A model generated the notes under the pieces. The model worked only from the letters and a program-made list of their open reading frames with translations. It was not told the origin of the DNA and ran no database searches. 64,000 nucleotides of DNA from Streptomyces venezuelae (GTDB lineage: Bacteria > Actinomycetota > Actinomycetes > Streptomycetales > Streptomycetaceae): NCBI RefSeq assembly GCF_008642335.1, contig NZ_CP029191.1, forward strand, positions 6,758,001 through 6,822,000. The letters run 5' to 3'. Below, piece by piece: positions 27,272 through 35,997 of this stretch (the first letter of the stretch is position 1; every line of letters starts with the position of its first letter). Both the position numbers and the translations under genes were made by a program.

Positions 27272-28633
27272 TCAGACGTTGCGGAAGCGGTTGATCGCGT
27301 CGATGTGCTCGGCGCGCTTCTCCGGATCGCGCACTCCCAGGCCCTCCTCGGGCGCGAGGGCGAGGACGCCGACCTTGCCCTGGTGGAGGTTGCGGTGGAC
27401 GTCGTAGGCGGCCTGTCCGGTGTCCTCCAGGGAGTAGACCTTGGAGAGCGTCGGGTGGATCTTGCCCTTGGCGATCAGGCGGTTGGCCTCCCACGCCTCG
27501 CGGTAGTTGGCGAAGTGCGAGCCGATGATGCGCTTGAGGGACATCCACAGGTAGCGGTTGTCGTACTCGTGCATGTAGCCCGAGGTCGACGCGCAGGTCG
27601 TGATGGTGCCGCCCTTGCGGGTGACGTAGACGCTGGCGCCGAAGGTCTCGCGGCCGGGGTGCTCGAAGACGATGTCGATGTCCTCGCCGCCGGTGAGCTC
27701 GCGGATGCGCTTGCCGAAGCGCTTCCACTCCTTGGGGTCCTGGGTCCGCTCGTCCTTCCAGAACTTGTAGCCCTCGGCGTTGCGGTCGATGATCGCGTCG
27801 GCGCCCATGGCGCGGCAGATCTCCGCCTTCTGCGGGCTGCTCACCACACAGATGGGGTTGGCGCCGCCGGCGAGCGCGAACTGCGTGGCGTACGACCCGA
27901 GTCCGCCGCTCGCGCCCCAGATCAGCACGTTGTCGCCCTGCTTCATGCCGGCGCCGTTGCCCGACACCAGCTGGCGGTACGCGGTGGAGTTCACCAGGCC
28001 GGGGGACGCGGCCTCCTCCCAGCTGAGGTGGCCCGGCTTGGGCATCAGCTGGTTGGACTTGACCAGGGCGATCTCGGCGAGGCCGCCGAAGTTGGTCTCG
28101 AAGCCCCAGATGCGCTGCTCGGGGTCGAGCATCGTGTCGTTGTGGCCGTCGGACGACTCCAGTTCGACGGACAGACAGTGCGCGACGACCTCGTCGCCCG
28201 GGTTCCAGGCGTTCACGCCGGGACCGGTGCGCAGGACGACGCCCGCGAGGTCGGATCCGATGATGTGGTACGGCAGGTCGTGGCGCTTGGTGAGCTCGCT
28301 GAGCTTGCCGTAGCGCTCCAGGAAGCTGAAGGTCGACAGCGGCTCGAAGATCGAGGTCCACACGGAGTTGTAGTTGACCGAGGAGGCCATGACGGCCACC
28401 AGCGCCTCGCCGGGGCCGAGTTCGGGGATCGGCACGTCGTCGAGGTGGAGCGACTTGCGGGGGTCCTTGTCGCGGGTCTCGAGGCCCGCGAACATCTCCG
28501 CGTCCTCCTTGTGCACGGTGATCGCGCGGTACGACTCGGGCAGCGGGAGAGCGGCGAAATCTGCGGATGTGACCGTGGCCGAGCCACTCGCGGTCGCGGT
28601 CTGGGCCTGAATCGCGTCCAGGATTTCCTTCAC
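27272..28633 (-). CDS. ccr: Crotonyl-CoA carboxylase/reductase
   Basis: The 453-residue medium-chain reductase has the NADPH-binding motif IWGASGGLGSYATQFA and the residues tied to CO2 binding in this family: an Asn in SSVNYNSVW, the Phe-Glu pair in WGFETNFGG and a His in SHFANYREAW. It reductively carboxylates crotonyl-CoA to ethylmalonyl-CoA, the entry step of the pathway and a source of ethylmalonyl-CoA for polyketides. GTG 28633 follows GGAGGT by five bases. It is the first gene of the ccr-to-dehydrogenase operon. Confidence 0.95.
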   Translation of the reverse strand: MKEILDAIQAQTATASGSATVTSADFAALPLPESYRAITVHKEDAEMFAGLETRDKDPRKSLHLDDVPIPELGPGEALVAVMASSVNYNSVWTSIFEPLSTFSFLERYGKLSELTKRHDLPYHIIGSDLAGVVLRTGPGVNAWNPGDEVVAHCLSVELESSDGHNDTMLDPEQRIWGFETNFGGLAEIALVKSNQLMPKPGHLSWEEAASPGLVNSTAYRQLVSGNGAGMKQGDNVLIWGASGGLGSYATQFALAGGANPICVVSSPQKAEICRAMGADAIIDRNAEGYKFWKDERTQDPKEWKRFGKRIRELTGGEDIDIVFEHPGRETFGASVYVTRKGGTITTCASTSGYMHEYDNRYLWMSLKRIIGSHFANYREAWEANRLIAKGKIHPTLSKVYSLEDTGQAAYDVHRNLHQGKVGVLALAPEEGLGVRDPEKRAEHIDAINRFRNV

Positions 28634-28649
28634 GGTTTACCTCCGGCGG

Positions 28650-28672
28650 AAGCGCTGAGGGGGCGCTTTTTT
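28650..28672. promoter_or_regulatory. Hairpin in the ccr leader beside the ribosome binding site
   Basis: AAGCGC (28650-28655) pairs with GCGCTT (28663-28668), and a T-run follows on the plus strand to 28672. In the ccr mRNA the hairpin ends about six bases before GGAGGT. On the plus strand it has the shape of an intrinsic terminator and could stop antisense transcription coming out of ccr. Confidence 0.4.
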
Positions 28673-28872
28673 CGAGGGGATACGTCGGGGTTTGTTGCGG
28701 TGCTCTGGAGGGGTGTGCCGTCGGTTCGGCGAAGGGTGGTGCTCGGCAACGCCTTGGTGTGGCGCGGGAGGTGCCTGTGACGCAGGCGTCCGGGCGCGCA
28801 AGCCGTGGCTTGTGGGGACAGCCGACGTGCGCGAGATCCCTGCACGCCGGCCGCCCGGACAACATCAACGTA

Positions 28873-28909
28873 TGGCACCGCGTGCCAACGGGCAAGACAC
28901 TGGGTGCCA
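28873..28909. promoter_or_regulatory. Palindrome plus half-site upstream of ccr
   Basis: TGGCAC (28873-28878) and GTGCCA (28882-28887) form a perfect inverted repeat, and a further GTGCCA half-site lies at 28904-28909, exactly 22 bases from the previous one (about two helical turns). It is 240 bases upstream of the ccr start. The regulator is unknown; the adjacent TetR protein is a candidate. Confidence 0.45.
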
Positions 28910-28964
28910 TTAATTTTTGACCGATGATCGATCACCGCAGGTCAGAGGGGGTGCCGTGCAGGAC

Positions 28965-28998
28965 GAAGGGGGCGCTACCGAACGGTAGCGCCCCCTTC
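28965..28998. terminator. Terminator downstream of the TetR gene
   Basis: A perfect 15-bp stem (28965-28979 with 28984-28998) encloses the loop GAAC. It lies about 90 bases past the TetR stop and should separate the dehydrogenase-TetR transcript from the ccr operon. A second imperfect structure (AGAGACC with GGTCTCT, 29053-29083) lies closer to the stop. Confidence 0.8.
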
Positions 28999-29085
28999 TA
29001 AGCCACGCATGAAGGCGGATCAAAACCTGCCTAGGAACACCCGAACGACCCCGTCGAGAGACCCCTCAGGACCTCTGGGAGGTCT

Positions 29086-29892
29086 CTAGGCACGCTCCCT
29101 GAGCGCCTTCTCGATGGTCCGCATGACCTCGTCCAGCGGCGCGTCCGTACGCGCCACCGCGACCAGCACCTCGCCCTGCTCGGACACCGTCGCGGGCGTC
29201 GACGCGGGCATCGTGTCGCGGCCCGCGCCGATCCCCGTGCCGAAGGTCCGCCGCACGATCGCGAACGCGTGGTCCAGCTGCGTCTCCACGTCGCCCTGAC
29301 CGCCCGCCCGCAGCCACCGCCTGAGGACGTGGTTGTGGGCGGTGACGACCGCCGACGCGGCGACCTCGGCGAGCAGCGGGTCGTCGTTGCCGTCGTGGTG
29401 CGCCTGCTCGTCGAAGTGGCCCAGCAGATAGCGCGTGAACAGCCGCTCATAACGGGCCACCGAGGCGATCTCGCGCTCGCGGAGCGTGGGGACCTCACGG
29501 GTGAGGCGGTAGCGCTCCACGGAGACCGCGGGCGACGCCGCGTACATCTTCATGACTTCCTTGATGCCCCGGCACACCGTGTCCAGCGGGTGCTCGTGCG
29601 GCGGGGCCGCGTTGAGGACCGCCTCCGCGCGGATCAGGGTGTCGTCGTGGTCCGGGAAGATCGCCTCTTCCTTGGAGCGGAAGTGCCGGAAGAAGGTCCG
29701 GCGGGCCACCCCGGCCTGCGCGGCGATCTCGTCGACCGTCGTCGCCTCGTACCCCTTGGACGCGAAGAGCTCCATGGCAGCGGCCGCCAGCTCCCTGCGC
29801 ATCTTGAGCCGTTGGGCGGCGGCACGGCTGCCCGCGGCACTCTCGGGAGCGTCGGGGGTTGCGTTGCGTGAGGACTTGGCGGCCTTGGACAT
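29086..29892 (-). CDS. TetR-family transcriptional regulator
   Basis: From ATG 29892 the protein has 268 residues. After a Ser/Ala-rich leader of about 25, the TetR DNA-binding domain appears as AAAAMELFASKGYEATTVDEI, AAQAGVARRTFFRHF and RSKEEAIF. The ligand-binding part is helical. It stands between the 3-hydroxyacyl-CoA dehydrogenase gene upstream and ccr downstream, all on the same strand, so it is the natural candidate to control the ethylmalonyl-CoA genes. No clear ribosome binding site marks the start; ATG 29910 is another in-frame choice. Confidence 0.85.
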   Translation of the reverse strand: MSKAAKSSRNATPDAPESAAGSRAAAQRLKMRRELAAAAMELFASKGYEATTVDEIAAQAGVARRTFFRHFRSKEEAIFPDHDDTLIRAEAVLNAAPPHEHPLDTVCRGIKEVMKMYAASPAVSVERYRLTREVPTLREREIASVARYERLFTRYLLGHFDEQAHHDGNDDPLLAEVAASAVVTAHNHVLRRWLRAGGQGDVETQLDHAFAIVRRTFGTGIGAGRDTMPASTPATVSEQGEVLVAVARTDAPLDEVMRTIEKALRERA

Positions 29893-30004
29893 GCCATGAA
29901 CGTACTGCATGTGCGCGCCACGGTGCTCCTGAGGGACGGGGCTGCCCGAGGGTTCGAGCAGCCCGCCCCAGTCCGTCCGTTCCCCCGGTCGCTCCTCGGC
30001 CTGC

Positions 30005-31786
30005 TCAGCGCCGCGCATATTCGCGGAAGCCACGGCCCGTCTTGCGGCCGAGGCAGCCCGCGGCCACCAGGTGTTCGAGCAGCGGCGCCGGGGCCAGACC
30101 CGGGTCGCGGAACTCGCGGTGCAGGACCTTCTCGATGGCCAGCGACACGTCCAGGCCGACGACGTCCAGGAGCTCGAAGGGGCCCATGGGGTAGCCGCCG
30201 CCGAGCTTCATCGCGGCGTCGATGTCGTCCAGCGACGCGTAGTGCTCCTCGACCATCTTGATCGCGTTGTTGAGGTACGGGAACAGCAGCGCGTTCACGA
30301 TGAAGCCGGCGCGGTCGCCGCAGTCCACCGGGTGCTTGCGGATCCTCGTGCACACCTCGCGGACCGTCGCCCGCACGTCGTCCCCGGTCACGACCGTGCG
30401 GACCACCTCGACCAGCTTCATCGCCGGGGCCGGGTTGAAGAAGTGCATGCCGATCACGTCACGCGGCCGCGAGGTGGCGCGGGCGCAGGCGACGACCGGC
30501 AGCGAGGACGTCGTGGTCGCCAGGATCGCGCCCGGCTTGCAGACCTTGTCGAGCGTCGCGAAGAGCTGCCGCTTGATGTCCAGGTCCTCCGCGACGGCCT
30601 CCAGAGCCAGATCGACGTCCGCGAACGCCTCGTACGACCCCGCGGGCGTGATCCGCTCCAGCGTCTGCGCCGCCGCCTCCGCCGTCATCCTGCCCTTGTC
30701 CACGGAGCGGGACAGGGACTTCCCGATGCGGGACTTGGCGGTCTCCGCCTTCTCCTCGGTCCGCGCGGCGAGCACCACGGAGAAGCCCGTCTTGGCGAAG
30801 ACCTCCGCGATGCCGGACGCCATCGTCCCCGAGCCCGCGACACCGACCGAGCGGACCGTACGGCCGGGCGCACGCTCCTCGTCCTCGACCGGGGTCAGCG
30901 AGTCGCGCACGACCTCCGCGCTGCCCGCCTCCGCGTACGTGTAGAAGCCGCGGCCCGCCTTGCGCCCGGTCAGACCCGCCTCGCTCAGCTGCTTGAGGAT
31001 CGGCGCGGGCGCGTGCAGACGGTCCTGTGACTCTGCGTACATGGCGTCCAGGACCGTGCGGGCGGTGTCCACGCCGATCAGGTCGAGCAGCGCGAGCGGG
31101 CCCATCGGCAGGCCGCAGCCGAGCCGCATCGCCGCGTCGATGTCCTCGCGGGACGCGTACTTCGCCTCGTACATCGCGGCGGCCTGGTTGAGGTAGCCGA
31201 AGAGCAGCCCGTCGGCGACGAAGCCCGGCCGGTCGCCGACCGCGACGGGCTCTTTGTCCAGCGCGAGGGCCAGGTCGGTGACCGCGGCGACGGCGGCGGG
31301 CGCGGTCAGCACCGACGACACGACCTCGACCAGCTTCATCGCGGGCGCCGGGTTGAAGAAGTGCAGGCCCAACACCCGCTCGGGACGCGCCGATTCGGCG
31401 GCGAGCCGGGTCACGGACAGCGCGTTGGTGCCGGTCGCGATGATCGTCCCGGGGCGCACGACGGCGTCGAGCTCGCGGACGACCTGCTGCTTGATCTCGT
31501 ACGACTCCGGGACGACCTCGATGACCAGGTCGGCGTCGGCCGCGGCGCGCAGATCGGTGAAGGTGCGGAAGCGGGTGAGGACGCCGCGGCGCTCCTCCTC
31601 GGTGAGGCGCTCTCGGCGCACGGCGCGGGCGGTCGAAGCCTCCAGGGACTCGACGGCGCGGGTGGCCGCGGCCTGGGAGATGTCGATGCCGATGACCTCG
31701 CGGCCCGCCCGGGCCAGGACCTCGGTGATGCCGGTGCCCATCGTGCCCAGACCGATGACGGCGACGGTGTTCAGGGGAGCGTCCAT
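30005..31786 (-). CDS. Tandem-duplicated 3-hydroxyacyl-CoA dehydrogenase
   Basis: The 593-residue protein is two complete 3-hydroxyacyl-CoA dehydrogenases in one chain (about 5-287 and 311-593). Each has an NAD-binding fold (VAVIGLGTMGTG; VGVAGSGTMASG) and an intact catalytic-His segment HFFNPAPAMKLVEVV (142-156 and 448-462, identical in 15 residues). Each also has a C-terminal dimerisation domain ending in a GRKxGRGF motif. It likely interconverts 3-hydroxybutyryl-CoA and acetoacetyl-CoA, feeding crotonyl-CoA to Ccr. ATG 31786 follows TGGAG; longer frames upstream lack homology. It is 112 bases upstream of the TetR gene and probably co-transcribed. Confidence 0.92.
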   Translation of the reverse strand: MDAPLNTVAVIGLGTMGTGITEVLARAGREVIGIDISQAAATRAVESLEASTARAVRRERLTEEERRGVLTRFRTFTDLRAAADADLVIEVVPESYEIKQQVVRELDAVVRPGTIIATGTNALSVTRLAAESARPERVLGLHFFNPAPAMKLVEVVSSVLTAPAAVAAVTDLALALDKEPVAVGDRPGFVADGLLFGYLNQAAAMYEAKYASREDIDAAMRLGCGLPMGPLALLDLIGVDTARTVLDAMYAESQDRLHAPAPILKQLSEAGLTGRKAGRGFYTYAEAGSAEVVRDSLTPVEDEERAPGRTVRSVGVAGSGTMASGIAEVFAKTGFSVVLAARTEEKAETAKSRIGKSLSRSVDKGRMTAEAAAQTLERITPAGSYEAFADVDLALEAVAEDLDIKRQLFATLDKVCKPGAILATTTSSLPVVACARATSRPRDVIGMHFFNPAPAMKLVEVVRTVVTGDDVRATVREVCTRIRKHPVDCGDRAGFIVNALLFPYLNNAIKMVEEHYASLDDIDAAMKLGGGYPMGPFELLDVVGLDVSLAIEKVLHREFRDPGLAPAPLLEHLVAAGCLGRKTGRGFREYARR

Positions 31787-32148
31787 GCGTGGACTCCAGG
31801 AAGAGAGTGACGACTGAGGGGCGCGCGGGTACGGCCATGGCGACGGCCGCACGGCGAGCGGGAAAGTGGTGCGTGTCGTGTCCGGGCGGCGCGCAGGGGC
31901 ACGCCCGGTGAGGGGGAGTCGACCGGCTCTGTCCCGGAGCCACGTCGTACTGAGGTACGTGAAGTACCGAACCGACCAGACACTCACGGCGGCTGCGTCA
32001 CCAGGCCACCGCGAGAAAAGGAACTGCTACGGGGAGTGTGCCCCGCTCACATGAGACTAACCGGCGAGTAACGAGCGCGCCAGCCCGCGATGTTTTCCCG
32101 TGTCTGTGATCTACATCGCGACCGCCGGTAAGGCTTAGGCTCGCGACC
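31787..32148. other. Divergent promoter region with a GTAC palindrome
   Basis: This 362-base gap lies between the dehydrogenase gene (minus) and the HEAT-repeat gene (plus). GGTAC (31954-31958) and GTACC (31964-31968) form an inverted repeat about 170 bases upstream of the dehydrogenase, with more GTAC copies beside it, which could be a TetR-type site. No gene was recognised in the gap. Confidence 0.4.
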
Positions 32149-32736
32149 ATGGATGAGGAGTTGCGGACGGTGACGGAACGCTTACGGGCGGAGGCGGGCG
32201 GATCGAAGGAGTACCAGAGGCTGCTCGCCGCGGAGGATCCCGACGAGCTCGCCGAGGTGCTCGTCTCGCCGGGGCAGCCCCTGTGGGCCCGGGAGTTGGC
32301 CGCGGTCAGACTCGGCGTCGCGGGCGACCGCAGAGCCTTCGAGTCGCTCGTCCTCCTCCTGAACCACCGGGACCCACCACGCTGCGCCGCCGCGGCCCAC
32401 GCCCTGGCCCGCCTCGGCGACCCGCGTACGGCACGCGCGGCCGCCGCCCTGGCGACGAACGAGCTCCGCGTCGCCTACGCCCTCTATCCCGTGCGCCTGC
32501 TCACGGAGCTCCGCGCCCCGGAGTCCGCGCCCGCGCTGATCACCACGCTCCAGCGCAGACTGGCGCCGCACGACCCGTTCGGCAAGATCGCGCTGGCCTG
32601 TGTGGAGGGCCTCGGCGCACTCGGCGACGCCCGCGCGAGGCCGGTCCTGACGGCCGCCCGCGGTCATCCCCGCCTCGCGGCGGCGGCGTCGGCGGCACTG
32701 GCCCGCCTCCCGCGGGACGACGACCGCACGGGCTGA
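32149..32736 (+). CDS. HEAT-repeat protein
   Basis: The 195-residue protein is made of short helical pairs with the HEAT pattern: RELAAVRLGVAGDRRAFESL, CAAAAHALARLGDPRTARA, and near the end ALACVEGLGALGDARARPVL. Such alpha solenoids act as protein-binding scaffolds; no catalytic motif is seen and no partner can be named. ATG 32149 is the first start. It converges with the RidA gene over a 36-base gap containing a palindrome. Confidence 0.75.
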   Translation: MDEELRTVTERLRAEAGGSKEYQRLLAAEDPDELAEVLVSPGQPLWARELAAVRLGVAGDRRAFESLVLLLNHRDPPRCAAAAHALARLGDPRTARAAAALATNELRVAYALYPVRLLTELRAPESAPALITTLQRRLAPHDPFGKIALACVEGLGALGDARARPVLTAARGHPRLAAAASAALARLPRDDDRTG

Positions 32737-32741
32737 CGGCT

Positions 32742-32767
32742 GCTCCGGCTGACGACTGGTCCGGAGC
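32742..32767. terminator. Probable bidirectional terminator
   Basis: GCTCCGG (32742-32748) and CCGGAGC (32761-32767) form a perfect 7-bp stem around a 12-base loop, between convergent stop codons at 32736 and 32773. Confidence 0.5.
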
Positions 32768-32772
32768 GACGG

Positions 32773-33171
32773 CTACTCGGACACCACGGCGAACGCCTCT
32801 ATCTCCATCAGGAACTCGGGCCCCACGAGCGACGCCACCTGCACCGCCGAGGCCGCGGGGAGTCGCTCGGGGTCGAGGAAGGCGTCCCGTGCGGCGCGCA
32901 CGGCGGGCATGTGCGCCATGTCCGTCACGAAGTACGTCAGCTTCACGACGTCGTCGAAGGTGGCGCCCGCCGCCGCGAGGCACCGCCGGAGGTTCTCGAA
33001 GACCTGCCGTGCCTGCGCGGCCGCGTCGCCCTCGCCGACCGGTTCGCCCTCCTCGTCCAGGGCCAACTGGCCCGAGACCGCGACGAAGCGGCCCGTTCCC
33101 ATGACGACGTGCGTGTACGCGGTGGCGGGGGCGACGCCCTCGGGCGCGTGGATGTGGGTCAGTCGGCTCAT
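32773..33171 (-). CDS. RidA/YjgF/YER057c family protein
   Basis: The 132-residue protein has the RidA fold: a FVAVSGQLALDEEG start, QARQVFENLRRCLAAAGATFDDVVKLTYFVTD and PAASAVQVASLVGPEFLMEIEAFA. The conserved Arg of true imine deaminases (usually in an R-x-A/T-V motif) is not obvious here, where the position reads SAVQV, so it may be a RidA subgroup with another role. Its ATG overlaps the stop of the upstream secreted-peptidase gene (ATGA), so the two are translated together. Confidence 0.85.
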   Translation of the reverse strand: MSRLTHIHAPEGVAPATAYTHVVMGTGRFVAVSGQLALDEEGEPVGEGDAAAQARQVFENLRRCLAAAGATFDDVVKLTYFVTDMAHMPAVRAARDAFLDPERLPAASAVQVASLVGPEFLMEIEAFAVVSE

Positions 33172-34721
33172 GTGCCCATCGTGGACCACGGGTGTGACAG
33201 TGCCCTCGGCTGTGCCTGCCTCGGGGTCTGTGGCTTCGGGGCCGGTCGGGCCTTGCAGACCGCGTCGGTCCCGCCGTCGCCGGTGGGGACCTTGCCGGTC
33301 GTCAGGTAGACCGCCAAGTGCCGGTCGAGGCACGTGTTGCCGCTGAGGGTGACGCCGTGGTTGCCGCCGCCCTCTTCGATCACCAGGCGTGAGCCGCGCA
33401 GCATGTGGTGGAGTCTGACGGCTCCGTCGTACGGGGTGGCCGGGTCGTCCGTGCCCTGGAACAGCAGGACGGGCGGCAGTTCGGAGTTGGCGACGTTCGG
33501 CCGGCTCAGGTGGTGCGTCGGCCAGAACGCGCACGGCGCGTTGTACCAGGCGTTGTTCCAGGTCGTGAACGGCGCCTTCGTGTGCATCCGGTCGTTGTCG
33601 TCGCGCCACGTCCGCCACTCACGCGGCCACCGCACGTCCCGGCACTGCACGGCGCTGTAGACGCTGTAGCCGTTCTCGCCCGCGGCGTCGACCGCGCCGA
33701 ACATGCCGTACGCCGCCACGAGCGGCCTGCTGTTCCCGTCGTTCACGTACGCGGCGAACGCCTCGGCCAGGCGCGGCCAGTAGCCGTTGTAGTAGCCGCC
33801 GGGCAGGAACGTGTCCTCCAGTTCGGCGGCGCCCACCTTCTCGCCCGCGGGCTTCTCGGCGAGTGCCCCGCGCATTGCGTACCACTTGGCTTCGACGCCA
33901 CCGGGGTCCTCGCCGAGCCCGTAGGCAGCGTCATGGCGGGCGATCCAGGTCATGAACGCCTTGTGGCGCTTGTCGAAGGCCTCGTCCTGGCGGAGGTTGT
34001 CGTCGTACCAGACACCCGTCGGGTCCACGAGGGAGTCGAGCGCCATGCGCCGCACGCGCTGCGGGTAGAGGCGTCCGTAGAGAGCGCCCAGGTACGTGCC
34101 GTAGGAGTAGCCGAAGAAGTTGACGCGCTGCGCGCCGAGGGCCGCGCGGATGTCGTCCATGTCCTGGACCACGCTCACCGAGTCGATGAACGGCAGGACG
34201 TCGCCGTACTTCTTGCCGCACGCCGTCGCGAACGCCCGCGCCCTGCGCAGGTTCTCGCGCTCCAGGGCGGCCGTGGCCGGGACGGAGGCGGGGCGCACGG
34301 GGTCGAAGTGCCCCGGCGCGCAGTTGAGCGCGGGCCTGCTCCTGCCGACCCCGCGCGGGTCGAAGCCCACGATGTCGTACTGCGCGGCCGTCTTCCCGGG
34401 CAGCGACTTCGCGACGAACCCCGCCATCGACAGGCCGCTGCCGCCGGGGCCGCCGGGGTTCACCAGGAGCGGCCCCTGAGAGGTCTTCGCGGTGTGCGGG
34501 ACGCGGGACAGGGCGAGGGTGATCTGCCGCCCGCGGGGCTCCTGGTGGTCGAGAGGCACCTTCAGGGAGGCGCACTGGAGCGTCGGATAGGTCTTGGTGG
34601 CGCACTTCTTCCAGGCGAGCGGGGAGCGCTCCGCGGGGGCTCCCGCAGCGGGCGGCACCGCCGCGGCCAGCGTCGCGGTCACGGCGGCGACCGCGCACAG
34701 TACGAGGGCACTCTTCTTCAT
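33168..34721 (-). CDS. Secreted alpha/beta hydrolase, tripeptidyl aminopeptidase (SlpD/TAP) type
   Basis: The 517-residue protein has a Sec signal peptide (KKSALVLCAVAAVTATLAAA), the oxyanion segment VNPGGPGGSG, a GYSYGTYLG nucleophile elbow, an acid in LLFQGTDDPATPYDG and a late His in GGNHGV. These give the Ser-Asp-His triad of Streptomyces tripeptidyl aminopeptidases and SlpD/E proteases. It should trim peptides outside the cell. ATG 34721 follows GGGAGG by five bases. The C-terminus overlaps the RidA gene. Confidence 0.9.
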   Translation of the reverse strand: MKKSALVLCAVAAVTATLAAAVPPAAGAPAERSPLAWKKCATKTYPTLQCASLKVPLDHQEPRGRQITLALSRVPHTAKTSQGPLLVNPGGPGGSGLSMAGFVAKSLPGKTAAQYDIVGFDPRGVGRSRPALNCAPGHFDPVRPASVPATAALERENLRRARAFATACGKKYGDVLPFIDSVSVVQDMDDIRAALGAQRVNFFGYSYGTYLGALYGRLYPQRVRRMALDSLVDPTGVWYDDNLRQDEAFDKRHKAFMTWIARHDAAYGLGEDPGGVEAKWYAMRGALAEKPAGEKVGAAELEDTFLPGGYYNGYWPRLAEAFAAYVNDGNSRPLVAAYGMFGAVDAAGENGYSVYSAVQCRDVRWPREWRTWRDDNDRMHTKAPFTTWNNAWYNAPCAFWPTHHLSRPNVANSELPPVLLFQGTDDPATPYDGAVRLHHMLRGSRLVIEEGGGNHGVTLSGNTCLDRHLAVYLTTGKVPTGDGGTDAVCKARPAPKPQTPRQAQPRALSHPWSTMGT

Positions 34722-34855
34722 CCGGCCTCCCAGAGCGGTGGGTTCGGGGCCCCGGGGGCCGCGATCTCCGGCGCATCCTTCCGGACCGCGCCCCCGAAGA
34801 GCGCCCGTCCCGGCCGGGGACAACCCGAACGGGCCAAGCCGGTCGGAGGGGGCGG

Positions 34856-35890
34856 TCAGAGCAGGGTGAGCTGCGTGGGTCCCGCGGCGGGCTCGGGTGC
34901 CTCCGGGACCCTGATCCGTCGTGCGGCACCCGCGCGCGTGGGGCCGATGCCGAACTCCTCGGCCAGCTCGTGCACCTGGCGGGTGACGCGGCGCTGGTAC
35001 CACTTCGGGGCGTACGCGCCCTCCGCGTACAACCGCTCGTACCGCCGCACCAGATGCGGGTGGTGCCGGCCGAGCCACGTCATGAACCACTCCCGCGCCC
35101 CGGGCCGCAGATGCAGCACCAGCGGTGTCACCGAGGTCGCCCCCGACTCGGCGACGGCCCGCACCGTCGCGCGCAGCTGGTCCGGATGGTCGCCCAGGAA
35201 GGGGATGACCGGCGCCATCAGGACACCGCAGCCGATGCCGTGCTCGGTGAGGGTGCGCACCGCGTCGAGGCGGCGCCCGGGCGCCGGAGTGCCCGGCTCG
35301 ACCGTGCGCCACAGCTCCTCGTCGACGAAGCCCACGGACACGGAGATCCCCACGTCGGTCACCGCGGCCGCCTGCCGCAGCAGGTCCAGGTCGCGCAGGA
35401 TCAGCGTGCCCTTGGTCAGGATGGAGAACGGGTTCCCGCGGTCGCGCAGGGCCGCGATGATCCCCGGCATCAGCCGGTAGCGGCCCTCCGCGCGCTGGTA
35501 GCAGTCCACGTTCGTGCCCATGGCGATGTGGTCGCCGTGCCAGCGCGGCGAGGCGAGCTGGCGCCGCAGCAGTTCGGCGGCGTTGACCTTGACGACGATC
35601 TGGCTGTCGAACCCGAGGCCGGTGTCCAGGTCCAGATAGCTGTGCGTCTTGCGCGCGAAACAGTAGACACACGCGTGCGTGCACCCCCGGTAGGGGTTGA
35701 CCGTCCATTCGAACGGCATGCGGGACGCCCCGGGCACGCGGTTCACGATCGACCTGGCCCGTATCTCGTGGAACGTGATCCCCGCGAACTCAGGGGTGTC
35801 GAACACGCGCGTCGTGACCGCGTCCGCGCCGAACAGCGCGGCATCCGCGGGGCCGCGGCGCGGCCCGTCGGAAAGGTTTTCCCAGCGCAT
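34856..35890 (-). CDS. Rv2578c-type radical SAM protein
   Basis: The 344-residue protein has the radical-SAM cluster motif CTHACVYC followed by FARKTHSYLDLD, and AMGTNVDCYQRAEGRYRL, matching the Rv2578c/SplB-related family common in actinobacteria. It probably binds a 4Fe-4S cluster and S-adenosylmethionine; the substrate is not known. The start at 35890 follows GAGGAGG by five bases; a longer frame upstream has no matching sequence. Confidence 0.9.
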   Translation of the reverse strand: MRWENLSDGPRRGPADAALFGADAVTTRVFDTPEFAGITFHEIRARSIVNRVPGASRMPFEWTVNPYRGCTHACVYCFARKTHSYLDLDTGLGFDSQIVVKVNAAELLRRQLASPRWHGDHIAMGTNVDCYQRAEGRYRLMPGIIAALRDRGNPFSILTKGTLILRDLDLLRQAAAVTDVGISVSVGFVDEELWRTVEPGTPAPGRRLDAVRTLTEHGIGCGVLMAPVIPFLGDHPDQLRATVRAVAESGATSVTPLVLHLRPGAREWFMTWLGRHHPHLVRRYERLYAEGAYAPKWYQRRVTRQVHELAEEFGIGPTRAGAARRIRVPEAPEPAAGPTQLTLL

Positions 35891-35997
35891 GACGCCTCCT
35901 CGGTAGCACTGGCCACAGAATAGAACATACGTTCCCTTGATCGTGCGACCCCGCTCCGCGTGCCGTGTCCAGCTCCGCGCGCCGTGACTCGCACCGC

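Larger units (their letters stand above)
28634..29085. other. Intergenic region carrying the ccr leader, palindromes and terminators
   Basis: This 452-base region separates ccr from the upstream TetR gene. From the ccr side it holds a leader hairpin next to the ribosome binding site, an operator-like palindrome with an extra half-site, a 10-bp TGATCGATCA palindrome (28925-28934) and the terminator for the TetR transcript. No gene was recognised in it. Confidence 0.6.

Noticed and set aside
22511-28633. The ethylmalonyl-CoA genes as a new pathway
   Set aside because: The order and motifs match the established ethylmalonyl-CoA pathway of streptomycetes, so the operon as a whole is known; only details were kept as findings.
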